Part shown: positions 16,228-25,390 of the stretch, piece by piece
Numbering within the stretch: position 1 is the first letter of the stretch
Layout: the number at the start of each line of letters is the position of its first letter
From: Streptomyces sp. LHD-70
GTDB taxonomy: Bacteria; Actinomycetota; Actinomycetes; Streptomycetales; Streptomycetaceae
Assembly (NCBI RefSeq): GCF_031157275.1
Contig: NZ_JAVIFW010000026.1
Coordinates: forward strand, 1 to 64,000
DNA: 64,000 nucleotides
Direction: 5' to 3'
Notes under the pieces: generated by a model
Told to the model about the DNA's origin: nothing
Database searches by the model: none
What the model saw: only the letters and a program-made list of their open reading frames with translations
Program-made: the position numbers and the translations under genes

Positions 16228-16723
16228 GGCCAGCACAAAGTCTGCCGTCCACCTGGAAATGCGCGACACCTACGGCGTCGGCGACGAGGCCGACGACTTC
16301 GATCACTGGCAGCGCACCGGGGAACGGGACGCCGACCCCGGATCCACGTACTGGACGCCCTGGGTCGACCTGATCTCCCGCGCGACCGCCCGCGGCGTGC
16401 GGGTGCGGCGGGCCAGAATCGTCGCCGAACCAGTCACCGACTACATCCGGTACGAGCACGCCGGGACGGACGTCAACGTGACCGCAGGCGAGGACGTGCG
16501 CTGGCTGCCTCGACGGCAGGCCGTCGACCTGCTCGTTCCGGGCGGCGACCTGTGGATCTTCGACGGTCAGCGGGTGCTGTTCAATCACTTCACCGGCGCC
16601 GGGGACTGGGCGGAGCCCGGCCTCGAACTCCGCACGGAACCCGACCTCGTGAAGCGGTGCGTCGACGCGTTCGAGACCGTATGGGACCGGGCGACCCCGC
16701 ACGCCGATTACAAGATCCGCTGA
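16187..16723 (+). CDS. DUF6879 family protein
   Basis: The 178-residue protein contains the family's typical elements: FNDLLEASTKSAVHLEMRDTY at the start, VRVRRARIVAEPVTDYIRYEH, the WLPRR motif, and DLWIFDGQRVLFNHF. The ATG at 16187 is preceded by AGGGAGG. Family members sit next to XRE/DUF5753 regulators in Streptomyces, as here, and are thought to be partners in signalling or development. The molecular role is not known. Confidence 0.8.
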   Translation: MPPNGALNFNDLLEASTKSAVHLEMRDTYGVGDEADDFDHWQRTGERDADPGSTYWTPWVDLISRATARGVRVRRARIVAEPVTDYIRYEHAGTDVNVTAGEDVRWLPRRQAVDLLVPGGDLWIFDGQRVLFNHFTGAGDWAEPGLELRTEPDLVKRCVDAFETVWDRATPHADYKIR

Positions 16724-16748
16724 AGCATCAACCCGGATAGGCCAGCAC

Positions 16749-17618
16749 ATGACCGATTCCCCGTCGTCGTCCGCACAGGCAGCCCGCGAGGCCGTGGCCG
16801 GCCGCCTGCGTGCCATACGGAAGACGGCGGGGCTCGGCGTCGTCGGACTGGCCGGTCGGTGCGGGTGGCACCACGCCAAGGTGTCCCGCATCGAGAACGC
16901 GAAGACGCCGCCGTCGCCCACCGACATCCGCCTGTGGTGCACGCACAGCCAGGCGCAGGACCAGGCAGACGATCTGATCGCCGCGTCGCTCAACGCCGAG
17001 TCCCTGTACCGGGAGTGGCGACAGCGCACCCGGCAGGGGCTGCGGCAACTGCAGGACAGCTACCTCGACCTGTTCCGGGCGACCCGCCTGTTCCGCGTCT
17101 ACTCGCCGACGCTCGTCCCCGGCCTGCTCCAGACCGAGGAGTACGCGCGGGCGCTGCTTAGCGGGAACGCCGACCTGCTCGAGGTGCCGAACGACGCAGA
17201 CGCCGCGGCGCAGGCCCGCGTCAAGCGGTCCCGGATCGTCCGCCAGGCCGGTCACCGGTTCCTGTTCGTCGTGGAAGAGGCCGTCCTGCGCTACCAGTTG
17301 GGCGACAAAGAGGCGATCGCCGGACAGCTCGGCTACCTGCTGACGGCCGGCGCGCTGCCCGCGGTGTCGCTCGGCATCATCCCGAAGGACACCCCCGAAC
17401 GGATCCTGAGTCCGCAGGAGCTGTTCCACATGTACGACGACACCCTCGTCTCCATGGACCTGATGTCGGCACAGGTGAACGTCACCCAGCCGACGGAGAT
17501 CTCCCTGTACCTGAAGGCATTCGAGCAACTGCGAAGCATGGCCGTGTACGGAGCCGATGCCCGCACGCTCATCACGGCCGCCATCGAGGCCCTGGACCAG
17601 CCGCCCAAGGGCGACTGA
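16749..17618 (+). CDS. XRE-family regulator with DUF5753 domain
   Basis: The 289-residue protein has an N-terminal helix-turn-helix (about 15-75: VAGRLRAIRKTAGL, HHAKVSRIENAKTPPS) followed by a DUF5753 sensor or partner domain with the characteristic YSPTLVPGLLQTEEYARALL (about 117-137). This is the WhiJ-like class that pairs with small BldB/DUF397-like or DUF6879 partners. It is likely to act as a DNA-binding repressor on its own locus. ATG start 25 bases after the DUF6879 gene. Confidence 0.88.
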   Translation: MTDSPSSSAQAAREAVAGRLRAIRKTAGLGVVGLAGRCGWHHAKVSRIENAKTPPSPTDIRLWCTHSQAQDQADDLIAASLNAESLYREWRQRTRQGLRQLQDSYLDLFRATRLFRVYSPTLVPGLLQTEEYARALLSGNADLLEVPNDADAAAQARVKRSRIVRQAGHRFLFVVEEAVLRYQLGDKEAIAGQLGYLLTAGALPAVSLGIIPKDTPERILSPQELFHMYDDTLVSMDLMSAQVNVTQPTEISLYLKAFEQLRSMAVYGADARTLITAAIEALDQPPKGD

Positions 17619-17761
17619 AAGCAGAAGCTCGCAAGAGGCGGCCGCCGACCTGGTACGCGTACTGAACTGGCACCCTCGTGACCAGAGCTTCACTGGTCAA
17701 CCTCGGTGGCGGTCACTTGAGTTCGGCGGCAACAGGGGTAGTTCTGAAGGACGTGTACCTC

Positions 17762-17846
17762 GCAGTGTCACGTTTTTGCGGGATCGGCTCCTTGGGCTGG
17801 TTGAGAGGGCGGCACCCGGCCGCCCGGGCCCTGGGAGCAGCGGCAT
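17762..17846 (+). ncRNA. Leader RNA element, copy 2
   Basis: It contains GTCACGTTTT, GATCGGCTCCTTGGGCTGG and a GC stem (17807-17812 with 17820-17825, seven-base loop). GCTCC (17787-17791) is complementary to GGAGC (17834-17838), which includes the ribosome site of the ATG at 17847. It is very close to copy 3, and the resemblance continues into the first codons of the gene (MCAS). Confidence 0.6.
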
Positions 17847-18863
17847 ATGTGCGCGTCCTTTTCGAACTCCAAGCTCGGCCGTACGGACTGCTGGAGCGGC
17901 TGGCCGGCGCGTACGCGTGAGCACGGTCCGCTACAGCCGTTCACTGACCGGCCCGAGCAGTGGGAGTACAAGGTCCGCCGTCATGCCAAGCAGGTTGCTG
18001 CCACCGGCAGTGCCGCAGAGATCCACGAGCGCGCAAGCTTCGGATGGTTGGCCTGGCATCCTGGTCCTTCCCCCACTGCCCCGGCCCGAGTGGTCAGCAT
18101 CGGCATACTGCCGCCCGAGCCTTCCCGCGCTGCCCGGCTGTCCCGGCTCTGGCTAAGCCGAGGGCCCGCGCTCGGGCGACAGGTTCTCAGCCTCCTGGCC
18201 GCCTATGCCGTCGCCTTCGCCGTCATGGGGCAGCTTCTGAAGGCCGGAGTGCCGGGCGACATGACCGTTCCTGTCGCCCTGTTGCCGCTGTGCGTGATGT
18301 TCGCTCCAACGCTCCTCGATGCCGCAGCCCGGCACCATGTGCACGTGGTCGAATCGTCCCCGGGCATCACGACCCTGCAAGAGATCATCATCCGCCACCA
18401 GCAGATCGCCAACGCGTATGCGCGGGCCCCGATACCCGAGCTCGGCCAAGCCGTTCGGCTCAGCCATCAGCTGTTGTGGGACTGCGCCACGCTTCTGCAG
18501 ACGTGCCCGGGCCACGCGACCGACCGACGGTTCCAGGCCTACGAGGAGCCGCACGCCATGCTTGTCGATCAGGCGCTCGCCGCGGCCGCCGCGCACGTGG
18601 AGAAGGAGTTCGTCGTCTCCCTACCTCTGGGCACGCACGGAGCTTCCGACGACAGTCCGGATCCGCTGCCGGATGGGGATTTGCTCGCGCCGGAGGACGT
18701 CGCTGACAAGGCGCAGGAGCTGAACGATCTCGCGACCGCAACCCGCTACGCCACCAGCCGTCTTCACCCGCCAGCGGCTAGCCGGCGCTCGGACGGCGGT
18801 GGAGAAGAGGACCACCCTGCGGCCGATCCCGACTGGTGGCGCAGCTACCCTGCCCAGGGCTGA
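17847..18863 (+). CDS. Membrane-anchored protein of unknown function behind leader RNA copy 2
   Basis: The 338-residue protein starts MCASFSNSKLGRTD. A soluble N-terminal part is followed by two membrane helices (about 112-130 and 137-155: LLAAYAVAFAVMGQLL and TVPVALLPLCVMFAPTLL), then a mostly helical cytoplasmic domain of about 180 residues. The ATG at 17847 has GGGAG nine bases upstream inside the leader element. No family is recognised. Sharing a leader with the conjugation blocks suggests a membrane role linked to transfer (inference). Confidence 0.55.
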   Translation: MCASFSNSKLGRTDCWSGWPARTREHGPLQPFTDRPEQWEYKVRRHAKQVAATGSAAEIHERASFGWLAWHPGPSPTAPARVVSIGILPPEPSRAARLSRLWLSRGPALGRQVLSLLAAYAVAFAVMGQLLKAGVPGDMTVPVALLPLCVMFAPTLLDAAARHHVHVVESSPGITTLQEIIIRHQQIANAYARAPIPELGQAVRLSHQLLWDCATLLQTCPGHATDRRFQAYEEPHAMLVDQALAAAAAHVEKEFVVSLPLGTHGASDDSPDPLPDGDLLAPEDVADKAQELNDLATATRYATSRLHPPAASRRSDGGGEEDHPAADPDWWRSYPAQG

Positions 18864-19015
18864 CAAGCAGAATGTTGTGCACGATGCCCGCGCACCGGCC
18901 AACGAAGAGAGCTATGCCTACCAGCAAGTTCTCGACGACCGCTGGAAGCTCGTTGCCCTCGATGTGTCGGCCAGCGCGCGCAACTAGCGCTCGGCCAGCG
19001 GTTCGAGTCCTGCAC

Positions 19016-20308
19016 TCAGGCAGGTACGGCACCGGTGCGGATCGCGAATTCCCGGACTCCGGGTACACGTGCGGGAGCGTAGAGAAGGTCGGTGGTGAGG
19101 GCGCGTAGGGCGGGTCGTCGTACTTCTTGCGGTGCTTCCTGTTCCACGTGCCGGAGGGCGATGAGCGTCTGCGGTCCGTCTCCGAGTGCGTGCCACATGC
19201 GTGCGGTGTCGGTCCACGCGCGCGCCCGTCGCTCAGCTGTGGACATGTGGTCGATGTCGAGGCGCTGGGCGATGCGCACTCCTTCGTCGGGGGTGCCGAG
19301 CGCGTTGAGGACGCTGATCCGGTAGGCGTCGACCTGGGCCCGGGTGGCGTCGACGGTGAACAGCCCTGGCACCGCGTCCTGGTGGCGTTCTGTTTGCTCG
19401 CCAGCCTCGTCGAGCAGGTCGAGGGCAGTGTTGCGGTCGGTGCCGTTCGCCGCGGTGTAGGCGGCGGTGAGAAGCAGGGTCGTGCGTACGGCTCCGGTCT
19501 GAGTCTGGGCGGGGTCGAGGTCGGTCGCCTCGCGTCTGAGCAGCCGTACCGCGGCCGGGCATTGGCCGGAGCGGCGCATAGTGATCGCCAGGACGCGGGA
19601 GGATTCGCCGATCGGGACGGGATGGCCGACGGCTCGGGCAGCGGCGAGGGCACGGTCGGCCGCGACCCAGGCCGCCTCGTTGTGCTGCTTGAGCGCGAGT
19701 TCGGTGGCGAGCACGTAGGCGCGGGCGACGATCACACCTGCCTGCTCCCGTTCGCGCCCTGACAGCGAGTCCCGCGTGGCAGTCGCGGTGGCGATGAGAT
19801 CAGGAAGGGCGCGAGCGAGGGCCGTGTAGCGGGCCGCGCAGTAGTCGGCCCGTGCGGTGGCCGTCTGCTGGGTGAGGCGGGTCAGTGGTGCCGGTGGCGC
19901 GGAGGGGAGCCGGAAGAGGGCTTCCTCGAGAGCAGCTGCCGGATCGGCGGATGCGGGCGCGGCACCGGCGGGGGACGCGCCGACGACGGCTGTCGCTCCG
20001 GCCGCCACCGCACCGGTGAGCAGGTTCCTACGACGCACCGCATCCTCCTCGTCCGCTGGGCGCTCCACCGTATCGATCGTCGCCGTGGCAGGGACAGGAG
20101 TCGAGGTCAGCCGGTTGGGTGGGATGTTCAGCAGGACCGCGAGCTGGAGCAGGCGCTGGTGTTCGAGGCGCAGTTGGTTGCTCTCGATGCGGGAGATGGC
20201 CGAGGCCGAGTAGCCGCATTTCTGGCCGAGTTGAGTTTGTGTCAGGCGTGCGGCACAGCGGGCACCGCGGATGATCGCCCCGATGTCCGGCGTCGATGGC
20301 ACGTCCAT
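19016..20308 (-). CDS. XRE-family regulator with helical-repeat domain
   Basis: The 430-residue protein has an N-terminal HTH (about 10-65: IIRGARCAARLTQTQLGQK, SASAISRIESNQ), then a twin-arginine-like stretch RRRNLLTGAVAAGATAVVG near 95-115 that is common in such Streptomyces regulators. About 300 residues of TPR-like helical repeats follow. The ATG at 20306-20308 has GGAGGAG upstream; a longer frame exists but lacks this. It is transcribed away from the sugar-cassette genes at 20555-24131 and is their likely regulator. Confidence 0.82.
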   Translation of the reverse strand: MDVPSTPDIGAIIRGARCAARLTQTQLGQKCGYSASAISRIESNQLRLEHQRLLQLAVLLNIPPNRLTSTPVPATATIDTVERPADEEDAVRRRNLLTGAVAAGATAVVGASPAGAAPASADPAAALEEALFRLPSAPPAPLTRLTQQTATARADYCAARYTALARALPDLIATATATRDSLSGREREQAGVIVARAYVLATELALKQHNEAAWVAADRALAAARAVGHPVPIGESSRVLAITMRRSGQCPAAVRLLRREATDLDPAQTQTGAVRTTLLLTAAYTAANGTDRNTALDLLDEAGEQTERHQDAVPGLFTVDATRAQVDAYRISVLNALGTPDEGVRIAQRLDIDHMSTAERRARAWTDTARMWHALGDGPQTLIALRHVEQEAPQEVRRPALRALTTDLLYAPARVPGVREFAIRTGAVPA

Positions 20309-20379
20309 GGGCTCCTCCTGAGGAGCAGTTGAGACACGACGGTAGCGCCAACTCCTCTGCGCGGGGAGGGCGTAGGGGC

Positions 20380-20412
20380 GCACACCGTTTGCGGGTTCCG
20401 CACACCGTGTGC
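20380..20412. promoter_or_regulatory. Direct repeats in the regulator/sugar-cassette divergent promoter
   Basis: GCACACCG occurs at 20380-20387 and 20400-20407, exactly 20 bp apart (two helical turns). The second copy is followed by GTGTGCC, making a small palindrome. A likely operator between the XRE gene and the dehydratase gene. Confidence 0.4.
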
Positions 20413-20554
20413 CAAGGCATCGGAACGTGGTCCCACAGCGGGAGGGACGCCTCCATTGTGAGTTCACGCCCAGCGGCAGCCGGGCGGTCCCGACGGCCGT
20501 GGCACTAGCCAGATCGGCGGTGCCGGAGGCCGTCTCCCCTCCCAGGAGGCCTCC

Positions 20555-21571
20555 ATGGAACATGTGCTCGTCACCGGGGGTGCGGGCTTCATCGGCTCGC
20601 ACTTCGTAAAGCGGCTCCTCCACGCTCCCGACGTGGCAACCGTGACCGTCCTCGACGCTCTGACCTACGCCGGACACATCGAGAACCTGGGGACCGCTTT
20701 CCTCAGCGAGAAGCTGTCATTCGTTCAAGGCAACATCCTCGACACGGGCCTCGTGGACGACCTCGTACGCGAGGCCACCGCCGTGGTGCACTTCGCCGCA
20801 GAGTCGCACGTCGACCGGTCCTTCTTCGAGGCCGGCGCGTTCATCGCGACGAACGTGCACGGCACGCAGACCCTGCTGGATGCTGCCTTACGCCACGGTG
20901 TCGAGCGGTTCGTGCACGTCTCGACGGACGAGGTCTACGGGCCGATGCCCGAGGGCTGTGCGACGGAGGAATCCCCGCTGCGCCCGTCCGTCCCCTACGC
21001 CGCGTCGAAGGCTGCCTCCGACCTGGTCGCGCTCTCGTACCACCAGACCTTCGGCGTACCGGTCTGCGTGACGCGCTCCTCGAACAACTACGGCCCGTAC
21101 CAGCACCCCGAGAAGATCATCCCGCTGTTCATCACGCGCCTACTCAAGGGCGAGCAGGCCACGCTGCACGGTCGCGGCGAGCACGTCCGCAACTGGCTGC
21201 ACGTCGAGGACAACTGCGCGGGCATCGAGGCGGTCCTCCGCGAAGGCACCCCTGGGGAGGTCTACAACCTGGGCGGTGGCACGGACTTGACCAGCCGCGA
21301 CCTGACCGGCCACCTCCTGAACGTGTGCGGCGCGGACTGGGACTCCGTCACCTACATTCCGGACCGGCAGGCCAACGACATCCGCTACTCCATGGACTGG
21401 TCGAAGGCGGCCGCGCAGCTCGGCTACCGGCCGGAGCGGAACTTCGAGGAGGGCCTGGCCGAGACGGCCGACTGGTACCGGCGCAACGCTGACCGATGGG
21501 CGCCCATGATGCGGAACCCGAACGCCGCCCGCCCCGCTCGTCCGCTGCCCACCTCTCCGGCCGGGCGGTGA
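20555..21571 (+). CDS. dTDP-glucose 4,6-dehydratase-like enzyme (extended SDR)
   Basis: The 338-residue protein has the NAD-binding GGAGFIGSHF at 8-17, the STDEVYG active-site segment (about 121-127) with the dehydratase-specific Asp-Glu pair, and YAASK (Tyr about 148, Lys about 152). SSNNYGPYQHPEKIIP and the downstream RNWLHVEDNC are typical of RfbB/RmlB. It would convert dTDP-D-glucose to the 4-keto-6-deoxy sugar, or act on a related nucleotide sugar. It is the first gene of a coupled operon (next GTG overlaps its TGA). Confidence 0.85.
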   Translation: MEHVLVTGGAGFIGSHFVKRLLHAPDVATVTVLDALTYAGHIENLGTAFLSEKLSFVQGNILDTGLVDDLVREATAVVHFAAESHVDRSFFEAGAFIATNVHGTQTLLDAALRHGVERFVHVSTDEVYGPMPEGCATEESPLRPSVPYAASKAASDLVALSYHQTFGVPVCVTRSSNNYGPYQHPEKIIPLFITRLLKGEQATLHGRGEHVRNWLHVEDNCAGIEAVLREGTPGEVYNLGGGTDLTSRDLTGHLLNVCGADWDSVTYIPDRQANDIRYSMDWSKAAAQLGYRPERNFEEGLAETADWYRRNADRWAPMMRNPNAARPARPLPTSPAGR

Positions 21572-22572
21572 ACGCCGTGAGATGTCGCATCCTCGTGACC
21601 GGCGTCGGGGCCAACCCAGGCTTCGGGCTCTCCCGCAGCCTCCTACGGCTGGGCCATCAGGTCGTCGCCGCCGACGCGAACCGCCTCGCCCCCGGGTTCC
21701 TGCTGCCGGAGGTCATTCCCCAGCTCATCCCCCGCGCCGACGACCCCGCCTACCCCAAGGCCGTCGCAGAGCTCTGCCGCCAGCTGGGCGTGCAGGCCAT
21801 CGTGGCGGGCATCGAGAACGACATCCCTCCGCTGCAGGCCATGCAGCCCCAACTCGACGCCGCTGGGGTCCGATTGTGGCTCCCGGATCCGGATGCGGTA
21901 CGCGCCGGACTCGACAAGGCCCGCTTCCACCAGGTGCTCACCGAGCACGGCATCGCGACTCCGCGCACCTGGCTACCCGAGGCGATCGACGAGATCCCGG
22001 ACGGACGACAGCTCGTGGTCAAGCCGCGGGACGGGCACGGGGCGCAGCACGTCCACCTCGTTGACCGGCGTGACCACGCCCGCGCGCTCACCGAGATCGT
22101 CCCCCGCGCGATGGTCCAAGAGCGGGTTCAGGGGACCGAGTTCACCGCGGACTGTCTGGTGGACCGCGCCGGACGGGCCTCAGTGATCCTGCGCCGCCGC
22201 GATCTGGTGAAGGCCGGCCTCGCCGCGGTCTCCACCACATTCGACGACCCCACCGTGCGCGCCCTCGTCCTGAAGACCCTGCACGCGGTGCGAGCGGCTG
22301 GGCTGTGCTGCGTGCAGGGGTTCATCGCCGCCGACGGCGCGGTCACGATCACCGAACTGAACGTGCGTGTCGCGGGAGGCTTCGCCCTGGCCGAAGCCGC
22401 GGGCGCGGACCTCGTCGGCCAGACGGTCAACGGCCTGTTCGGCCGGCCCGTCGACCACGAGCGCCTGACCTACCGCACCGGGATGTGCCTCACCTCGTAC
22501 ATCGAGACCCTGGCCGTCGGCGACGCCGCCGAACTCGGCCTCACCCCACAGCGGAAGGGAGGAGCGTCGTGA
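21568..22572 (+). CDS. ATP-grasp family ligase
   Basis: The 334-residue protein has an N-terminal Rossmann-like part (ILVTGVGANPGFGLSRSLL, as in CarB/PylC-like enzymes), ATP-grasp elements QLVVKPRDGHGAQHVHLV (about 150-167) and MVQERVQGTEFTADCLVD, and the metal-binding ITELNVRVAGGF near 270. ATP-grasp enzymes join a carboxylate to an amine or thiol via acyl phosphate. Here it may modify an amino acid or sugar acid used with the neighbouring aminotransferase. GTG start overlaps the preceding stop. Confidence 0.8.
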   Translation: MNAVRCRILVTGVGANPGFGLSRSLLRLGHQVVAADANRLAPGFLLPEVIPQLIPRADDPAYPKAVAELCRQLGVQAIVAGIENDIPPLQAMQPQLDAAGVRLWLPDPDAVRAGLDKARFHQVLTEHGIATPRTWLPEAIDEIPDGRQLVVKPRDGHGAQHVHLVDRRDHARALTEIVPRAMVQERVQGTEFTADCLVDRAGRASVILRRRDLVKAGLAAVSTTFDDPTVRALVLKTLHAVRAAGLCCVQGFIAADGAVTITELNVRVAGGFALAEAAGADLVGQTVNGLFGRPVDHERLTYRTGMCLTSYIETLAVGDAAELGLTPQRKGGAS

Positions 22573-23717
22573 CCGTGTCGAGCAGCGCGGACTTCACACG
22601 CAATGCCAGCCCGTACTTGTACGGGCCGGAGGCGGCCGCAGTCGCCCGGGTCCTGGAGTCCGGGCAGTACGGACACACCCGGGTGACCGAGGACTTCGAG
22701 CAGCGGGTCGCCGCCTACCTCGGCGTCCCCGAAGCCGTGGCCGTGTCCTCCGGCACTGCTGCCCTGCATACCGCCCTGCTCGCCGCCGGTGTCCGGCCCG
22801 GCGACGAGGTGATCGTGCCCTCCATGACGTTCTGCGCGACCGTCCAGGCAGTCCTCGTCGTGGGCGCCACCCCCCGGTTCGTCGATGTCGATCCGGCGAC
22901 GCTCTGCGTCACCGACCAACTCGTCCGGCGCGCGGTCACCGGCGCCACCCGGGCTGTCGTCCCCGTCCTGTTCGGCGGCCGCCCGGTCGATCTCAGTCCT
23001 GTGCAAGGCGAATTGGCCGACCGGGGTATCGCCGTCATCGAGGACGCCGCGCACGCCTTCGGATCGCTCACTGGTACCCGCCCGGTCGGTGCAACCGGAA
23101 ATCTGACCTGCTTCTCGTTCGGGCCGATCAAGAACCTCACCTGCGGCCAGGGCGGCATGGTCATCCCCCGCACGGCCGAGGAAGCTGACACGATCCGCCG
23201 CATCCGGCTCCTCGGCATCACGCAGTCGCAGGCCACGCGGGCGAACACCACGACGTACGGGGTCGCCGGCTTCGGGCTGCGCTACCAGCTATCCGGCATC
23301 AACGCGGCCATCGGCCTGGCCCAGCTCGACCACTTCGACACCACCAAGCGCACCCGTCGCCGCCTGTGGCGCCGCTACCGAGATGCCCTCGCCCCACTGG
23401 ACGACGTGACGCTCATCGACGTCGGCATAGAGCAGGCGGTGCCGCACCTGTGCCAGGTCCGGGTACCCCACCGCGACCAGGTGTTCGCCGAACTGCGGGA
23501 CCAGGGCATCGGAGTGGGCGTGCACTACCCGCCCAACCACCTTCAGCCCGCCTTCGCGGCCTGGCGTCGCCCTCTGCCGGCGTCTGAGCAGGCTGGAGCG
23601 GAGATCCTGAGCCTGCCGTTCCACCAGCACCTGACCGAACAGGACATCGACCACGTGGCCGTCACGCTCGGCAGGGCCCTCAATACCGTGGGAGCCGCCT
23701 CATGCGCAAGTTGCTGA
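22569..23717 (+). CDS. DegT/DnrJ/EryC1/StrS sugar aminotransferase
   Basis: The 382-residue PLP enzyme shows AVSSGTAALHTALLAAGVRPGD, the EDAAHAFGS Asp region, and the lysine loop SFGPIKNLTCGQGG (Lys about 188, where PLP binds). It ends with LSLPFHQHLTEQDIDHV, standard for the family. These enzymes transaminate keto-sugars such as the product of the dehydratase. The GTG start overlaps the ATP-grasp stop, and the 3' end overlaps the next ATG by 16 bases. It is part of the cassette with the phosphatase and the MurG-like gene. Confidence 0.88.
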   Translation: MTVSSSADFTRNASPYLYGPEAAAVARVLESGQYGHTRVTEDFEQRVAAYLGVPEAVAVSSGTAALHTALLAAGVRPGDEVIVPSMTFCATVQAVLVVGATPRFVDVDPATLCVTDQLVRRAVTGATRAVVPVLFGGRPVDLSPVQGELADRGIAVIEDAAHAFGSLTGTRPVGATGNLTCFSFGPIKNLTCGQGGMVIPRTAEEADTIRRIRLLGITQSQATRANTTTYGVAGFGLRYQLSGINAAIGLAQLDHFDTTKRTRRRLWRRYRDALAPLDDVTLIDVGIEQAVPHLCQVRVPHRDQVFAELRDQGIGVGVHYPPNHLQPAFAAWRRPLPASEQAGAEILSLPFHQHLTEQDIDHVAVTLGRALNTVGAASCASC

Positions 23718-24131
23718 CCGTGTGCCTGGGGAACTACTGCCGCAGCCCCCTCGCGCAGATCGCGCTCACCCGCCGGTACGGCTCAGCGGTGGCCGTGCGC
23801 TCAGGCGGGCTGATCGGGCAAGTGGCAGAACCAGAGCGCCCACCCGTCGATGATTGAGGCTGCTCGGCGGCTCGGCCTCGACCCCACGCCTCACCGCGCG
23901 CAGCAGATCACCGTGGAGATGCTGGTGTGGGCCGACGCCGTTCTGGCGATGGATACTGCGGTCCTCGAGGCTCTCGGCTCCATCTGCGGTGCGGACAACG
24001 TGCAGAAGCTCGGCCTCTACCTGTTCGACCGCGATGTGCCCGACCCGATGGGCCTGGGCCCCGACGCGTTCCATGACTGTGCGGTGCTGATCGAGGCCGG
24101 CACCGCCCTGCACGTTGAACGCCCCGCCTGA
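23702..24131 (+). pseudogene. Low-molecular-weight tyrosine phosphatase with frameshift
   Basis: The ATG at 23702 opens MRKLLTVCLGNYCRSPLAQ, the C-x5-R-S phosphatase loop. The frame continues to SGGLIG and then runs to a stop at 23855. The proper continuation (KWQNQSAHPSMIEAARRLGL and onwards to 24131) is in another frame. One extra C near 23819 (GGGCAAG where GGGAAG is expected) accounts for it. Further on, DVPDPMGLGPDAF supplies the catalytic Asp. It is a recently broken gene, a sequencing error, or (least likely) programmed slippage. The family acts on phosphotyrosine or small phosphates. Confidence 0.8.
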
Positions 24132-24144
24132 GCCCGGAAGTTGT

Positions 24145-25320
24145 TCATCCGGAGGCAGCGGACAGGATCACGTCGACGAGCCTGTCCGCCGCGTCCGGCC
24201 GCCCATGGGCCCTGGCCGCGTCGGCCATCGCAGTCCGGCGGGCAGGGTCCGAGAGCAGCGGGCCGACCGCCTCCCGCAACCGGTCGGCGGTGACCTCGCC
24301 TTCCAGCGACAGGGCCGCGCCCGCCGCTTGGAGGTGGCGGGCGTTGTGGGCCTGCTCGTTGCCCGCTGCGGAGGCGAGCGGCACGAAGACCGCCGGCTTG
24401 CCCAAGGCTGTGAGCTCCGCGAGGGTGCCCGCGCCGCTGCGGGAGATCACGACGTCGGCGAGCGCGAGTACGTCGGGAAGCTCGGGCCCGACGAACCCGG
24501 TGAGGTGGTAGCGGCCCGCGAGTTCTGGCGGGAGCGCCGCAGCGAGCTCGCCCAGGGATGCGACGTTGTCCGGCCCGCACTGGTGCACTACGTTTGCCCG
24601 CTCCAACAGCCACTCCAGCGCGTCCCCGACCACGTGGTTGATCTGCTGCGCGCCCTGCGCGCCGCCGGTGACGTACAGGGTCGGCAGCCGCCGGTCGAAG
24701 CCGGTCAGGCCGAGCGTGCCGATCGCCTTGTCCGCGTGCCCGGTCAGGACTTCCGGCCGCACTGGGTTGCCCGTCACGACGGCCACAGGCCGTACGGCCT
24801 CCGGGAGCAGCGGAAGCGTCGACTCCGAGGACACCGCCACGTACGTCGCCGACGAGGCCAGCTTGCGGTTCGCGAGGCCGAGCCGGACGGTCTGCTCGTG
24901 CAGCACCAGCGGGCGCTTGCACATCCGCGCCGCGAGCCCGGCCGGAACGGCCACGTATCCGCCCGTGGCGAGCACGACGTCCGGGGCGAACTCGGCGATC
25001 TTCTTCCGCGCCTGCGCGACGCCGAGCGGCACCCGCGCCATGTCCTTCACGTTGGCCGGGCCCAGCATCTTCAATGGGTTTGACGAGCGGCGGATCTTCC
25101 CCGTCGCGACCGTCGTGAACGCGATGCCCTCGGCCGGAGCCACCCGCGCCTCGAGCCCTTGCGCCGTACCGATCCACAACACCTCGACCGCCCTGCCCTC
25201 AGCGGCAAGTCGGCGCTGCAGCGCGCGGACCGCGGTCAGAGCCGGATAGGTGTGGCCACCAGTACCACCACCCGAGACGATCAGGCGGAACGGAGCCGAA
25301 GACGCAGAGTCAGCAGTCAC
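24145..25320 (-). CDS. MurG-like UDP-GlcNAc glycosyltransferase
   Basis: The protein of about 391 residues has a GT28 N-terminal motif IVSGGGTGGHTYPALT, LATGGYVAVPAGLAA, the C-domain GGAQGAQQIN, the acceptor/donor loop VISRSGAGTLAEL and P-x(n)-GNEQAHNARHL. MurG transfers GlcNAc to lipid I in wall synthesis. This extra copy lies with sugar-modifying genes, so it may glycosylate a modified precursor or a secondary metabolite. The start is uncertain: I use the GTG at 25318-25320 (AGGG upstream), and the frame is open to a GTG at 25398. It converges on the phosphatase gene with a 13-base gap. Confidence 0.82.
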   Translation of the reverse strand: MTADSASSAPFRLIVSGGGTGGHTYPALTAVRALQRRLAAEGRAVEVLWIGTAQGLEARVAPAEGIAFTTVATGKIRRSSNPLKMLGPANVKDMARVPLGVAQARKKIAEFAPDVVLATGGYVAVPAGLAARMCKRPLVLHEQTVRLGLANRKLASSATYVAVSSESTLPLLPEAVRPVAVVTGNPVRPEVLTGHADKAIGTLGLTGFDRRLPTLYVTGGAQGAQQINHVVGDALEWLLERANVVHQCGPDNVASLGELAAALPPELAGRYHLTGFVGPELPDVLALADVVISRSGAGTLAELTALGKPAVFVPLASAAGNEQAHNARHLQAAGAALSLEGEVTADRLREAVGPLLSDPARRTAMADAARAHGRPDAADRLVDVILSAASG

Positions 25321-25390
25321 CCGCCGCACCCTACTCGTCCCCCTGCCAAGGGCGGCAAAGCCCGAGGACGACGAAGAATTATGGCTGGCG

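Noticed and set aside
18990..19030. tRNA-like T-loop sequence GGTTCGAGTCC
   Set aside because: The flanking bases do not form a T-arm or acceptor stem, and no cloverleaf can be built upstream.
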